Part shown: in pieces, positions 50,139-58,663 of the stretch
Layout of the letters: every line of letters begins with the position of its first letter
How positions within the stretch are numbered: the stretch's first letter is position 1
From: Elusimicrobiaceae bacterium
GTDB lineage: Bacteria; Elusimicrobiota; Elusimicrobia; Elusimicrobiales; Elusimicrobiaceae
Assembly (NCBI GenBank): GCA_017618215.1
Contig: JAFZUQ010000006.1
Coordinates: 124,001-188,000, forward strand
Length of the DNA stretch: 64,000 nucleotides
Direction: 5' to 3'
Translations under genes and position numbers: made by a program
The notes under the pieces: model-generated
The model's input: only the letters and a program-made list of their open reading frames with translations
What the model was told of the DNA's origin: nothing
Databases searched by the model: none

Positions 50139-50984
50139 ATGAAAAAATTAATCTTAATATTTATATTTTGCGGTTTAGCATTAAAAGGATTTGCTTTTAG
50201 TGCAGGTGATTTGTTTATTAAAAATTCCCGTTTTTGGCAGAATCAAGTTTCTTTAAGTATATTAGAGCAAAATCTAATTTCTGCCGGCTTAATTTTTGAT
50301 CTTACCAAACACAAAGACAGAAAAGATCAAATTTATGCTTTCTATGTCCCATTTGTATTAAAACTCTCTATTCTTGATTTAACCATAAATCCTTTTTGGT
50401 ATCCTGATACTAACAATGCTCAAGCTTACGGAGGAAGTATAAAAATAGAAAGCCTTATAAGAAATGACGAGATAAATAATACTTATGTCAAAGGTTATTT
50501 GCAGGCTGCTTTTGCGAATCAAAAAGCAAATATTGCAAGAGGTCTCACGCCGGTAAACAAAGAAAATTTTAAACAATTTGCATTTGAAGGAGGGCTTAAT
50601 TTAAATTTAGCAAACCTCTATAATTTTAATTTGAACGGAAATATATTCACTTACCCGGATGATGTAAAAAATGTTTCTTACTTCGGCGGAATTATGAATC
50701 AAAGTGATATCGCTGATTTGGGAACCATAGATTATGTGTTAAATTTTCCAGAATTTTCTGCAGGTGGAAGTATTACTTGGATTTCTGCGGAAAATACGAC
50801 AAAAACTTCTATCAGTTACAAATACATTAATTATGAAAATAATTTAATAGCACATTCTGTAATGTTTAGAACTATAATACCCCTTACAGAGAATTTAATA
50901 ACGACTTTAATTTACAACCATATATTTGCAACACATCACACTAATAAGGATATTTTCGGAATTGGATTGAATTATTTATTTTAG
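50139..50984 (+). CDS. Outer-membrane beta-barrel-like protein in the PTS operon
   Basis: The 281-residue protein has a signal peptide (KKLILIFIFCGLALKGFA, cleavage near 20). Many alternating hydrophobic/polar strands follow, and the C-terminal strand DIFGIGLNYLF ends in Phe, the usual barrel-assembly signal. A porin-like or channel-like outer-membrane protein is likely. Lying two bases after the permease gene and nine before the kinase gene, it may be the outer-membrane route for the sugar imported by the PTS (inference). I do not recognise a named family. Confidence 0.75.
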   Translation: MKKLILIFIFCGLALKGFAFSAGDLFIKNSRFWQNQVSLSILEQNLISAGLIFDLTKHKDRKDQIYAFYVPFVLKLSILDLTINPFWYPDTNNAQAYGGSIKIESLIRNDEINNTYVKGYLQAAFANQKANIARGLTPVNKENFKQFAFEGGLNLNLANLYNFNLNGNIFTYPDDVKNVSYFGGIMNQSDIADLGTIDYVLNFPEFSAGGSITWISAENTTKTSISYKYINYENNLIAHSVMFRTIIPLTENLITTLIYNHIFATHHTNKDIFGIGLNYLF

Positions 50985-50992
50985 AGGTAATT

Positions 50993-51802
50993 ATGGAAGA
51001 AAAAAATAAACAAGCTCAACACACGACATTAGGGGATAATTCTTTGGCAAAAGATGCCGCCACAAGAGTATTGTCGTTGGTATCGCATAAGTTAAAAACT
51101 CCTCTTTCTATAATAAACGGTTATTCCGAGGCAATTTTGTCAACGGTTAAACCAAAAGAAATGTCTAATTTTAATATAAAAGCCCTTGAAGATATTAATA
51201 AACAAGGGGAGAAACTAAGTGTATTGGTCGACAAACTTATTAGATTCGCCAACATCAGTGATTTGCTACCGGAAGATTTAGAGAAAAAGAACGTTAATGT
51301 TAAAAAAATATTCTCCGAAGTATCTTCAAAATGTATTTTAAGAGATGATTCTATTACCGTCAATTCTTCCGATAACACAATACGCAGGAAAGCCCCTACC
51401 ATAGAAATTAAATGTGAAAATGATACAACGGTACATGCCGACGGCACCTTGCTTGCTATCGCAATAGAGGAATTGGTGGATAATGCTATCCGATTTAATA
51501 ACAATGCATCTAAAAAATTACGCTTGTTTTATTATCAAGACCATGAAAAAGATGTCTTGGCCGTAGCAGATAACGGCGTAGGCATAAGGGAAGAACATAT
51601 AACTAAAATCTTCCATAAATTTTATCAAATAGATGATTTCTTTACAGGTCAAATCGAAGGTTGGGGACTTGGCCTTGCTTTAGTTAAACGCATTATGAAT
51701 TTACACGGTGGTAATATTACCGTTCGTTCGCAATATGGGGTTGGGACAATTATTTCTTTAGTTTTCCCTAAGATAAATGATAAAAAACTTAAAAGCATTT
51801 AA
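50993..51802 (+). CDS. Histidine kinase without sensor domain
   Basis: The 269-residue cytoplasmic protein begins almost directly with a HisKA helix pair. The H box is SHKLKTPL (His32), where the residue after His is Lys instead of the usual Glu or Asp. The HATPase domain is complete: N box ELVDNAIRFNN, G1 VADNGVGI, F box IFHKFYQ and G2 GWGLGLALVKRI. There is no membrane segment, PAS, HAMP or receiver domain, and no response regulator nearby. It lies inside the PTS operon and overlaps the next gene by 26 bases. Input may come from PTS proteins or from a separate sensor (inference). Confidence 0.88.
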   Translation: MEEKNKQAQHTTLGDNSLAKDAATRVLSLVSHKLKTPLSIINGYSEAILSTVKPKEMSNFNIKALEDINKQGEKLSVLVDKLIRFANISDLLPEDLEKKNVNVKKIFSEVSSKCILRDDSITVNSSDNTIRRKAPTIEIKCENDTTVHADGTLLAIAIEELVDNAIRFNNNASKKLRLFYYQDHEKDVLAVADNGVGIREEHITKIFHKFYQIDDFFTGQIEGWGLGLALVKRIMNLHGGNITVRSQYGVGTIISLVFPKINDKKLKSI

Positions 51803-52253
51803 TTTAGAATTTAATGAACAAATTAAACTCTTTTCCTCACAAATAAAAGACTTTAAAACGCTAGAGGATAGGTTTGATAAAATATTAGTTCAAAAAAAGC
51901 GCAAATTTGAAGTACGGGATACTGGTTTTGAACAAGATTTTTTAAATTTTGCTTTAAACTTACAAAAATTTGCTTTTAATGTATATGATGCTATGCAAGA
52001 ACTTCGCTTTAATTCTCTAAAAATTTTCCCTAATGAAGAAACCCTTACTTTAAAAGAACTTGCTATATCGTGTGAAGTATTTAATAATAACATAAGGAAA
52101 TTTGATTCATTATTTAAAACTTTAGATCCGCAAATTCCCGCTGCTTCACTAAATTTGAGATGGGGAATAATAGATATCGCCCACAAAGATTTCTTAAATT
52201 TGGAAAAGCAACTTACATCTTTAATTAAAGAGGTCAGGAAATATTATGAATAA
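51777..52253 (+). CDS. Small helical protein of unknown function, coupled to the kinase
   Basis: The 158-residue protein is soluble, without signal peptide, and almost entirely predicted helical and charged (for example IKLFSSQIKDFKTLEDRFDKIL and ILVQKKRKFEV). It overlaps the end of the histidine kinase gene by 26 bases and the AI-2E gene start by eight, so it is translated together with them. No other start codon is available in frame near the overlap. Its position makes it a candidate regulator or phosphotransfer partner of the kinase. I see no conserved His in an Hpt-like context. Family unknown. Confidence 0.7.
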   Translation: MIKNLKAFNLEFNEQIKLFSSQIKDFKTLEDRFDKILVQKKRKFEVRDTGFEQDFLNFALNLQKFAFNVYDAMQELRFNSLKIFPNEETLTLKELAISCEVFNNNIRKFDSLFKTLDPQIPAASLNLRWGIIDIAHKDFLNLEKQLTSLIKEVRKYYE

Positions 52254-53292
52254 GACTTCAAAACCCGCATCTGCACCAGTTAGCACTTATAATAGGATAA
52301 ATACAATTTGCTTAACTATTATTGCCTCTGTATGCATAATACTTGCACTTATTTACACACGCACTATTTTGGTACCTTTAGTAATATCTGTTTTTATTTT
52401 TACGATGATCACCCCTCTCATTCGCTACATTAAATATTTTACCCGTTGGCCGAAATGGCTTTGTGTTTTAATTGCGACAACTATTGTTTTAGTGCCTTTA
52501 GTGCTTATTATAATCTTTGTTGCAAACTCCATATCAAACTTTGCGCAAGAAGCATTGACTTACCGTGTCAAATTGCTTGAAGCTTTGAACCATTTCACTG
52601 CTTTTTTAAAGAGTTTAAAAATACCTGTCCCGGAAGAAATGCTTAATTTTACAAGCATAAGGGAGGTTTTATCAGTTCCACATTACGGGAAATTTTTGAA
52701 AGGTGTAGGTTCGGGTGCCATGACATTTATTTCCTATTCCTTTCTGATTTTTATTTTCTTATTCTTTATGTTACTCGGTAGCGGACGCACAAAAATTACC
52801 AATGACCTGCTTAAAGAAATACAGAATAAAGTTTCCGCTTACTTATACATTCATATCATAATGTCTATAATAACCGGTGTCTGTGTTTGGGTAGTTTATG
52901 CCTCTTGCGGACTTGACTTGGCAATAATGTTTGCTGCCTTAACCGTTCTTCTTAATTTCATACCTAATCTCGGCTCGGTTCTGGCGGTTATTATACCGAT
53001 GCCTATTGCTTATTTGCAATTCGGCTGGGGCATAAAATTTATTCTTATTTTGTTAATTCCGTCAATTATCCAATTTGTTTTGGGCAGTCTTATTGAGCCA
53101 AAAATTTTGGGGGACGGTGTAGATTTACATCCTGTTGCAGTAATAGGTTCCTTGATTTTTTGGGGCCTTGTTTGGGGCATACCGGGTGCATTTATGGCTG
53201 TTCCTATGACAGCAGCGCTTCGCATTGTTCTTGCAAAACTCGAACCAACAAGAATATTCGCGGAACTTTTATCCGGTAGATTACCAAAATAA
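52246..53292 (+). CDS. AI-2E family transporter (YdiK/PerM-like)
   Basis: The 348-residue membrane protein has about seven or eight helices. Family features include the N-terminal ILALIYTRTILVPLVISVFIF, a central cytoplasmic/periplasmic region, and NFIPNLGSVLAVIIPMPIA and LGDGVDLHPVAVIGSLIFWG. The family includes autoinducer-2 exporters and Na+/H+ antiporters, so the substrate is not fixed by homology. It is the last gene of the PTS unit, starting eight bases inside the previous gene. A relic like its last ten codons is found at 54780-54809. Confidence 0.9.
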   Translation: MNKTSKPASAPVSTYNRINTICLTIIASVCIILALIYTRTILVPLVISVFIFTMITPLIRYIKYFTRWPKWLCVLIATTIVLVPLVLIIIFVANSISNFAQEALTYRVKLLEALNHFTAFLKSLKIPVPEEMLNFTSIREVLSVPHYGKFLKGVGSGAMTFISYSFLIFIFLFFMLLGSGRTKITNDLLKEIQNKVSAYLYIHIIMSIITGVCVWVVYASCGLDLAIMFAALTVLLNFIPNLGSVLAVIIPMPIAYLQFGWGIKFILILLIPSIIQFVLGSLIEPKILGDGVDLHPVAVIGSLIFWGLVWGIPGAFMAVPMTAALRIVLAKLEPTRIFAELLSGRLPK

Positions 53293-53391
53293 AAATTAAT
53301 ATAAAAATAAACCTTTTTGTTTCATAAATCAGGGACTTTAGGCCCTTGTTGTCTGCTTAAAAAACTATTAAAATTATACTAAGGAATATTT

Positions 53392-54765
53392 ATGATAAAA
53401 AAAATAATAACCGGTATAATGAGTGCGACATTGTGGTTCTGTGTTTATTTTCCGGCTTCGGCGCAGCAAAATTATCCCATTAAAGATACAGAATTTGCAC
53501 GTAGGACAAATTATAAACCTATAAGCAAAGGAAATTTCCGTTTTCCTTCAACTCAAGAAGCGCTTGAAGTATTTGAACAAGGCAGGAAAATGCTTTCCCA
53601 TATGCTAAATACCGAATCTTCACAAAAAATCACTCCTAAGCACATTAATTTTGATACTATACACAATTTCTCTGATTCACTTAATGTACAACATAAATAT
53701 TATCAAGACTCAATTCAAACATCTTTGAATCAGGCACAAGCCGATCAAGATTTTAAACACTATCAAAATTTTTATAAACAAATCATATGGAAAGAAGACG
53801 GTACCCCCGATTTAACCAAAGTCGCAACACTCAAATCCTATTTGGCTTTTTATAATTTAATACATAATAATGGTAAACCGTCCAGATTACAAATAGGCCG
53901 AATAGATGAGCATTTTCCGTTACTCGGAATTAATGCCGATGCTTTTGCTGAATTACAACAAAAATTCGGCAATAATGATGCTTATTTATGGTTTACATAT
54001 GAACTTTATTATATTGCCGGTATGGATTATATAATTCTTTCGGAAGATGCACATCAAGCTGATGAAATCGCTAAACAAATCTTATATAGTAAATTGCAGA
54101 AATATGGTATTACACAAAAAGAAACTGATAAATGGATTGAATTTGCTACAACTTGGAAGAGTTATGAATATTTCCCGGATGCAGCAAGAGCTGCAACAAT
54201 AACTATTGCTTATGAAGGGAACTGGTACTATACAATGTTCTTACGTCCAAATATTCCACCAACTTTAGAAGGAAGGCCATATAATCCAATTGCTCTTGTC
54301 GCACTACATGAATTGCAACATATAAAAGATTATTTCCCCGGTATAATATATACAAAATTTTCTTTGAATGAATTGCCCACTTCTTTAATAGAATTAGTTA
54401 CTGCAGATGATATTTACCGTCAAATTCATAATATCCCCTACAATCAACCGATAGCATACAAACATAAAAGTGACTTTTTGGGCATAAATTTAGCGGAAAT
54501 AGCCGGGTTTTTTAGAAATCTTTCTAAAAAATATAATACAGATAATTATGCCGAACTTTTACTTAAACCGGAAGCAACTAAATATATCGAAGATAGTTAT
54601 AATAAATTTGCGGAAAATGCTATAACGTGGAAATTGGAAAACAGTGGAACAGCATCAAATACAATATCACGGGAAGATAAACAAGTATTAGGTAGAAAAT
54701 CAATACACTCATCTTTAGAAAAAATCTTCAAAGATACAATACGAGACAGTATTTTCCCACACTAA
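53392..54765 (+). CDS. Secreted protein with HExxH zincin motif
   Basis: The 457-residue protein has a signal peptide (cleavage after about residue 25, PASA/QQN). After a helical region, HELQH occurs at residues 306-310 within IALVALHELQHIKDYFPG, the pattern of zinc metallopeptidases. A Glu about 20 residues further on, in LPTSLIELVTADD, could be the third ligand as in gluzincins. No family name is evident and the rest lacks known peptidase domains. It is a single gene with a short promoter region upstream and no terminator I can see. Peptidase activity is an inference from one motif. Confidence 0.7.
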   Translation: MIKKIITGIMSATLWFCVYFPASAQQNYPIKDTEFARRTNYKPISKGNFRFPSTQEALEVFEQGRKMLSHMLNTESSQKITPKHINFDTIHNFSDSLNVQHKYYQDSIQTSLNQAQADQDFKHYQNFYKQIIWKEDGTPDLTKVATLKSYLAFYNLIHNNGKPSRLQIGRIDEHFPLLGINADAFAELQQKFGNNDAYLWFTYELYYIAGMDYIILSEDAHQADEIAKQILYSKLQKYGITQKETDKWIEFATTWKSYEYFPDAARAATITIAYEGNWYYTMFLRPNIPPTLEGRPYNPIALVALHELQHIKDYFPGIIYTKFSLNELPTSLIELVTADDIYRQIHNIPYNQPIAYKHKSDFLGINLAEIAGFFRNLSKKYNTDNYAELLLKPEATKYIEDSYNKFAENAITWKLENSGTASNTISREDKQVLGRKSIHSSLEKIFKDTIRDSIFPH

Positions 54766-54779
54766 AAAACTCGTTTTCC

Positions 54780-54809
54780 AAATTGTTTTTAGGCAGATTA
54801 CCGAAGTAA
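54780..54809 (+). pseudogene. Possible relic of the 3' end of an AI-2E transporter gene
   Basis: The frame reads KLFLGRLPK-stop and aligns to ELLSGRLPK-stop at the end of the AI-2E gene (53263-53292). Over 35 bases, 27 are identical, including eight bases beyond the stop. Several differences are synonymous. It may be the remains of a former second transporter gene downstream of the zincin gene. The match is short and could be chance. Confidence 0.35.
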
Positions 54810-54826
54810 AAATTATTGTAGAAAAC

Positions 54827-55732
54827 TTAATTTAAATTCTTCCAGGCATCTAAGAAATCTTTCGGCGGTTTAACCTCAAAACACTCTTGACGATGAGTAA
54901 TCGGATTCTTAAATTTGATTTTACGCGCATGTAACATTAAACGCGGTGCCGTTGCACCTTTATAAAGCCAATCGCCCAATACAGGGCAGCCAAGCCAATT
55001 TAAATGCACGCGCAGTTGATTAGTACGCCCTGTTATGGGATGTAATTCTACCCAATAAAATTTACTTTTTTGTTGCTTAACTTTAAATTCAGTTAATGCT
55101 TCACGCCCGACAGGTGAGGCTTTAATTCTACCACCTGCTTCACGCCCTATAGGAACATCAATTAACCCTTCCTTTTGAGGCATTTCACCGCAACATATTG
55201 CATTATAAGTTTTATGAACTTCGCGGTTTGCAAACATTTCCGTCATAGCACTTTGGAAACGCTCGTTTTTTGCAACAAGCATTATTCCGCTTGTTTCTTT
55301 ATCAAGACGATGAACAAGGCCAAGGCGTGGCATATTTTTATCAAAATTAGCAGGTGGGTTTGCATAAATCGCAGAAACCAAAGTTTCTTCAGAAGCAAAA
55401 AGTACTGTTTTATTTTCTTCCCACGCAGAACTTTGAGGATGTACCAAAAGGCCGGCAGGTTTATTAATTACAAAAAAATTCTTGTCTTCAAAAATAATTA
55501 AATCTTTAATATTTAGGGTATTTTTTACTGAAGGCCAAGTTATCTTTATTTCATCATTTTCTTCTAAAGAATAGGACGGTTTAACCGCTTTACCGTTAAC
55601 GGTGATTTGCCCTTTTTTAATAAGATTTTGTATTAAATTCCTTGAGTGTTCTGGGTAATTTTCCGTCACAAAAATATCAAGCCTTTCAACCCTAACCTCG
55701 CTATATTTTAAGGTATCTTGTTTCTCTTTCAT
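54827..55732 (-). CDS. rluD: RluA/RluD family ribosomal RNA pseudouridine synthase
   Basis: The 301-residue enzyme converts uridine to pseudouridine in RNA, probably 23S rRNA. It has an N-terminal S4 RNA-binding domain (about 12-65, RLDIFVTENYPEHSRN) and a catalytic domain with LVHRLDKETSGIMLVAKN (catalytic Asp), HKTYNAICCGE and ITGRTNQLRVHL. It starts with an ATGA overlap with the lgt stop and is the last gene of the phosphohexomutase-eno-lgt run. RluD rather than RluC is chosen on general layout; substrate uridine is not certain. Confidence 0.9.
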   Translation of the reverse strand: MKEKQDTLKYSEVRVERLDIFVTENYPEHSRNLIQNLIKKGQITVNGKAVKPSYSLEENDEIKITWPSVKNTLNIKDLIIFEDKNFFVINKPAGLLVHPQSSAWEENKTVLFASEETLVSAIYANPPANFDKNMPRLGLVHRLDKETSGIMLVAKNERFQSAMTEMFANREVHKTYNAICCGEMPQKEGLIDVPIGREAGGRIKASPVGREALTEFKVKQQKSKFYWVELHPITGRTNQLRVHLNWLGCPVLGDWLYKGATAPRLMLHARKIKFKNPITHRQECFEVKPPKDFLDAWKNLN

Positions 55733-56478
55733 TTTTCTTTTCTCTTAAATAAAAATACTGAAATAACTATTAAAATTATAGCAATTATTTGTGAGGGCGA
55801 AAAGCCAAATAAACCTGCCCCCCTATCGTCAAACCTAAAATATTCAAGCGCAAAACGGATAATACCATAACCAAACAAATATCCGGCAAAAATTATACCT
55901 TTTTTGTGCGGCCGATTATAAAAATAATAAAGCACGAAAAACAAAATCAGCACCGCAAAACTTTCCATAAGCTGAACGGGATAAAGGCCCACATTATGTA
56001 AATGCTCCGGTACTAAACTTTGCGGATTTGTATATTTTACAGCCAAAAAATTATGTGAAATTTTACCGTAACAACACCCTGCCAAAAAACAACCAATACG
56101 CCCGATTGCATGCCCAAGTGCGAGCGGAACGGCAAAAAAATCAAGCGCCGGTAAAATTGAGTACTTATACTTTCTAAGCCAAATATAACCAGCTACAAAT
56201 CCACCTGTTAACCCCCCATAAAAAACAAAACCGTAGCGGATTTTCTCTATTAAACTTGAAGCAATAAAACTGTCAAAATTAAACCAAATAAAGAAAATTT
56301 TACCTCCGATTAATGCACCTATAATTATCCAAAAAATTAGATCAAAAATTTTATCCTTACCCAAACCAAGTTTTTCTTGTTGCTTATTGCAATAATAAAG
56401 CCCCACAGCATAAGCAAGAGCCGTCATTATTCCGTAAGACGGTATAGAAAAACCAAAAATATGGATAAATGGGTGCAT
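55729..56478 (-). CDS. lgt: Prolipoprotein diacylglyceryl transferase
   Basis: Lgt attaches diacylglycerol to the lipobox Cys of prolipoproteins in the inner membrane. The 249-residue protein has seven predicted helices and the family signature HAIGRIGCFLAGCCYGK (about 123-139) with the essential Arg and Gly residues. The lipobox proteins at 8914-9393 and 36497-37090 are likely clients. It overlaps both neighbours by one to four bases. Confidence 0.96.
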   Translation of the reverse strand: MHPFIHIFGFSIPSYGIMTALAYAVGLYYCNKQQEKLGLGKDKIFDLIFWIIIGALIGGKIFFIWFNFDSFIASSLIEKIRYGFVFYGGLTGGFVAGYIWLRKYKYSILPALDFFAVPLALGHAIGRIGCFLAGCCYGKISHNFLAVKYTNPQSLVPEHLHNVGLYPVQLMESFAVLILFFVLYYFYNRPHKKGIIFAGYLFGYGIIRFALEYFRFDDRGAGLFGFSPSQIIAIILIVISVFLFKRKEK

Positions 56479-57104
56479 TAAAGCATATCCTCCAAAAGTT
56501 TAGGGTTCTCCTTAGCCATTTTTAAATAAGGGTTTGTGGAAAGTTCTTGCCCAATCGTGCTTTTAAATCCTTCTTCACGACCATAAGAATGCCCTGAATA
56601 AATTATTGTATCTCCTGGCAATTCGCTCAACATAACCAAACTCTTGATTAAACTTTCAGCATTGGCACCTGGCAAATCGGTTCTGCCTACCGAGTTAACA
56701 AATAAAGTATCCCCAGTAAAGATGATATTACCTATCTTAATGCAAACAGAACCACGCGTATGCCCAGGAGTTAAAAGAATATCTATATTTAAACCTGCAA
56801 ATTCAAATTTCTTAGGTGCTTTATAAGTGCTAATTAAATTAATCGGCAAAGAACAAAAGGCTTCATCTTTTTCCTCGAGATAACCTTTCAAATCATATTT
56901 TTGAAGAAATTTATCTGCATCAGTCATATGATCCTGATGGGCATGAGTAAAAAATACTGCAATCGGTTTTAATTTTTTATTTTCCAAAAAATTACAAATT
57001 GCAGGAATATCCCAAGAAGGGTCAATTAAAATTGCCTGTTCCTGATTTTCAATAACATAAGTACAATTGAACATCGGTCCTAACAGAAGTGTATATACTT
57101 TCAT
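56478..57104 (-). CDS. MBL-fold metallohydrolase, glyoxalase II-like
   Basis: The 208-residue cytoplasmic protein has the metallo-beta-lactamase-fold metal motif THAHQDH (HxHxDH), further His ligands in TPGHTRGS and YSGHSYGRE, and DTLFVNSVGRTDLPG. This last stretch is typical of the small YcbL/glyoxalase II-like group that hydrolyses thioesters. The substrate is not given by the sequence. It overlaps the FtsB-like gene by four bases and lgt by one. Confidence 0.92.
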   Translation of the reverse strand: MKVYTLLLGPMFNCTYVIENQEQAILIDPSWDIPAICNFLENKKLKPIAVFFTHAHQDHMTDADKFLQKYDLKGYLEEKDEAFCSLPINLISTYKAPKKFEFAGLNIDILLTPGHTRGSVCIKIGNIIFTGDTLFVNSVGRTDLPGANAESLIKSLVMLSELPGDTIIYSGHSYGREEGFKSTIGQELSTNPYLKMAKENPKLLEDML

Positions 57105-57382
57105 TTTTTTATCCTAAATTCTATTTCCCCTTCACGCGCCATGTTGTAATTAATACGGGCTTCTTCTTCCAAGAAGAATCTGTCACCTGAAAGGATTTTA
57201 TTATATTCGGCGTTTAATTCTTCATACTCAGAGTCTAATTGAGTAATTTTTTCATTCAGCCTTCGCATTTTTAGTGAATTATGAAGCAATGCAAAAAAAC
57301 TATCATTAAAAACCAATACCGCTATTAAAATAGCAAGGAGAATTAAAAGAACACTCTTTTTATTTCTAAATATTTTTATCAT
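57101..57382 (-). CDS. FtsB/DivIC-type septum formation protein
   Basis: The 93-residue protein has a short cytoplasmic start, one membrane helix (about 10-28) and a coiled coil (about 35-60, RRLNEKITQLDSEYEELNAEY). It ends with a short domain carrying EEEARINYNMAREGEIEF. This is the layout of FtsB/DivIC, which with FtsL and FtsQ activates septal wall synthesis. The gene follows eno directly, the same neighbour as E. coli ftsB, which supports the call. Confidence 0.88.
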   Translation of the reverse strand: MIKIFRNKKSVLLILLAILIAVLVFNDSFFALLHNSLKMRRLNEKITQLDSEYEELNAEYNKILSGDRFFLEEEARINYNMAREGEIEFRIKK

Positions 57383-58647
57383 TATCTCTTAAAGTAACAA
57401 GCATATTTTGCTTTTTTACCTAACTCCTCTTCAATTTCAAGCAGTCTGTTATATTTTGCCGTCCTTTCCGCACGTGCTGGCGCACCTGTTTTAATTGCGC
57501 CGGCATTTAATGCTACGGCAAGATCTGCTATAAAAGTATCTTCCGTTTCACCTGAACGATGGGAGATTATCGGTAAATAACCAGCTTGTTTTGCTATTTT
57601 TATGACTTGCACAGTTTCCGAAACTGTGCCTATTTGATTTAATTTTATCAAAATTGAATTTGCTACTTTACCTATTATACCTTGCTTAAGACGAATAGGA
57701 TTTGTAACAAATAAATCATCCCCAACAATATTCAATTTTTTACCAAGTTCTTTTGTAAGGTATTGCCAAGCAGGCCAAGCATCTTCCTGCAAAGGATCTT
57801 CCAAAGAAATTAAAGGATATTTTTTTACCCAATTTTTGTAAATTTGGGTAAGCCCTTTATAATCAAGTTTTTTACCTTCAAAATAATAAATTCCGTTTTT
57901 AAAAAATTCGCTTGAAGCGGCATCTAAAGCAATTTGAATCTTCGGATAACCCGCCTTTCTTGAAGCATCTACTAATATTTTTAAAGCATCTTCATGCTTT
58001 TTTATTTTCGGTGCGAAACCGCCTTCATCACCAACAGCGATACTCAATTTTTTACTTGCAAGCAAAGCTTTTAAAGTATGATAAGTTTCACTTGCAGCAC
58101 GAAGTGCATCTTTAAAAGTTTTAGCAAAACCTGGTACTATCATAAATTCCTGAATATCTAGCCCGCTGTCAGCATGCTTACCGCCATTAATAATGTTTAG
58201 CATAGGTACAGGTAAAAGATATTGCTTTTCCCTAATATTATAAACTTGTCTTAAGTACTTATAAAGCGGCATATTTTTGCTTGCAGCCCCAGCACGCAAA
58301 ACTGCCATGGAAATACCCAAAATAGCATTTGCGCCATAAGTAGTTTTACTAGCGCTACCATCTAATTTTAAAAGTTCTTTATCAATTTCTAAAACATTTT
58401 TAAAGTTGCGGTTAACTAAATGCTTTTTTAATTTTTCTACATTTTTCTTAGCTTTTAAAACTCCCTTACCAAGAAAACGATTTTTATCTTTATCCCGAAG
58501 TTCAAGAGCCTCGTGGGAACCTGTTGAAGCGCCGCTTGGAACACTTGCAACACCTGTAAATCCCCCTCTCAAAATAACAGTTGTTTTAAGTGTCGGAAAC
58601 CCGCGCGAATCTAAAATCTCGCGCGCATAAATATCTTTGATTTTCAT
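57382..58647 (-). CDS. eno: Enolase
   Basis: Enolase interconverts 2-phosphoglycerate and phosphoenolpyruvate. The 421-residue protein has ILDSRGFPTL, the substrate region SGASTGSHEALELRD, metal ligands (Asp in IALDAASSEF, SLEDPLQED, VGDDLFVTN), catalytic Lys in ILIKLNQIGT and the signature SHRSGETEDTFIADL. PEP made here feeds the PTS. GGGGGT precedes the start. It overlaps the FtsB-like gene by one base. Confidence 0.97.
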   Translation of the reverse strand: MKIKDIYAREILDSRGFPTLKTTVILRGGFTGVASVPSGASTGSHEALELRDKDKNRFLGKGVLKAKKNVEKLKKHLVNRNFKNVLEIDKELLKLDGSASKTTYGANAILGISMAVLRAGAASKNMPLYKYLRQVYNIREKQYLLPVPMLNIINGGKHADSGLDIQEFMIVPGFAKTFKDALRAASETYHTLKALLASKKLSIAVGDEGGFAPKIKKHEDALKILVDASRKAGYPKIQIALDAASSEFFKNGIYYFEGKKLDYKGLTQIYKNWVKKYPLISLEDPLQEDAWPAWQYLTKELGKKLNIVGDDLFVTNPIRLKQGIIGKVANSILIKLNQIGTVSETVQVIKIAKQAGYLPIISHRSGETEDTFIADLAVALNAGAIKTGAPARAERTAKYNRLLEIEEELGKKAKYACYFKR

Positions 58648-58663
58648 AATACCCCCGTATTAA

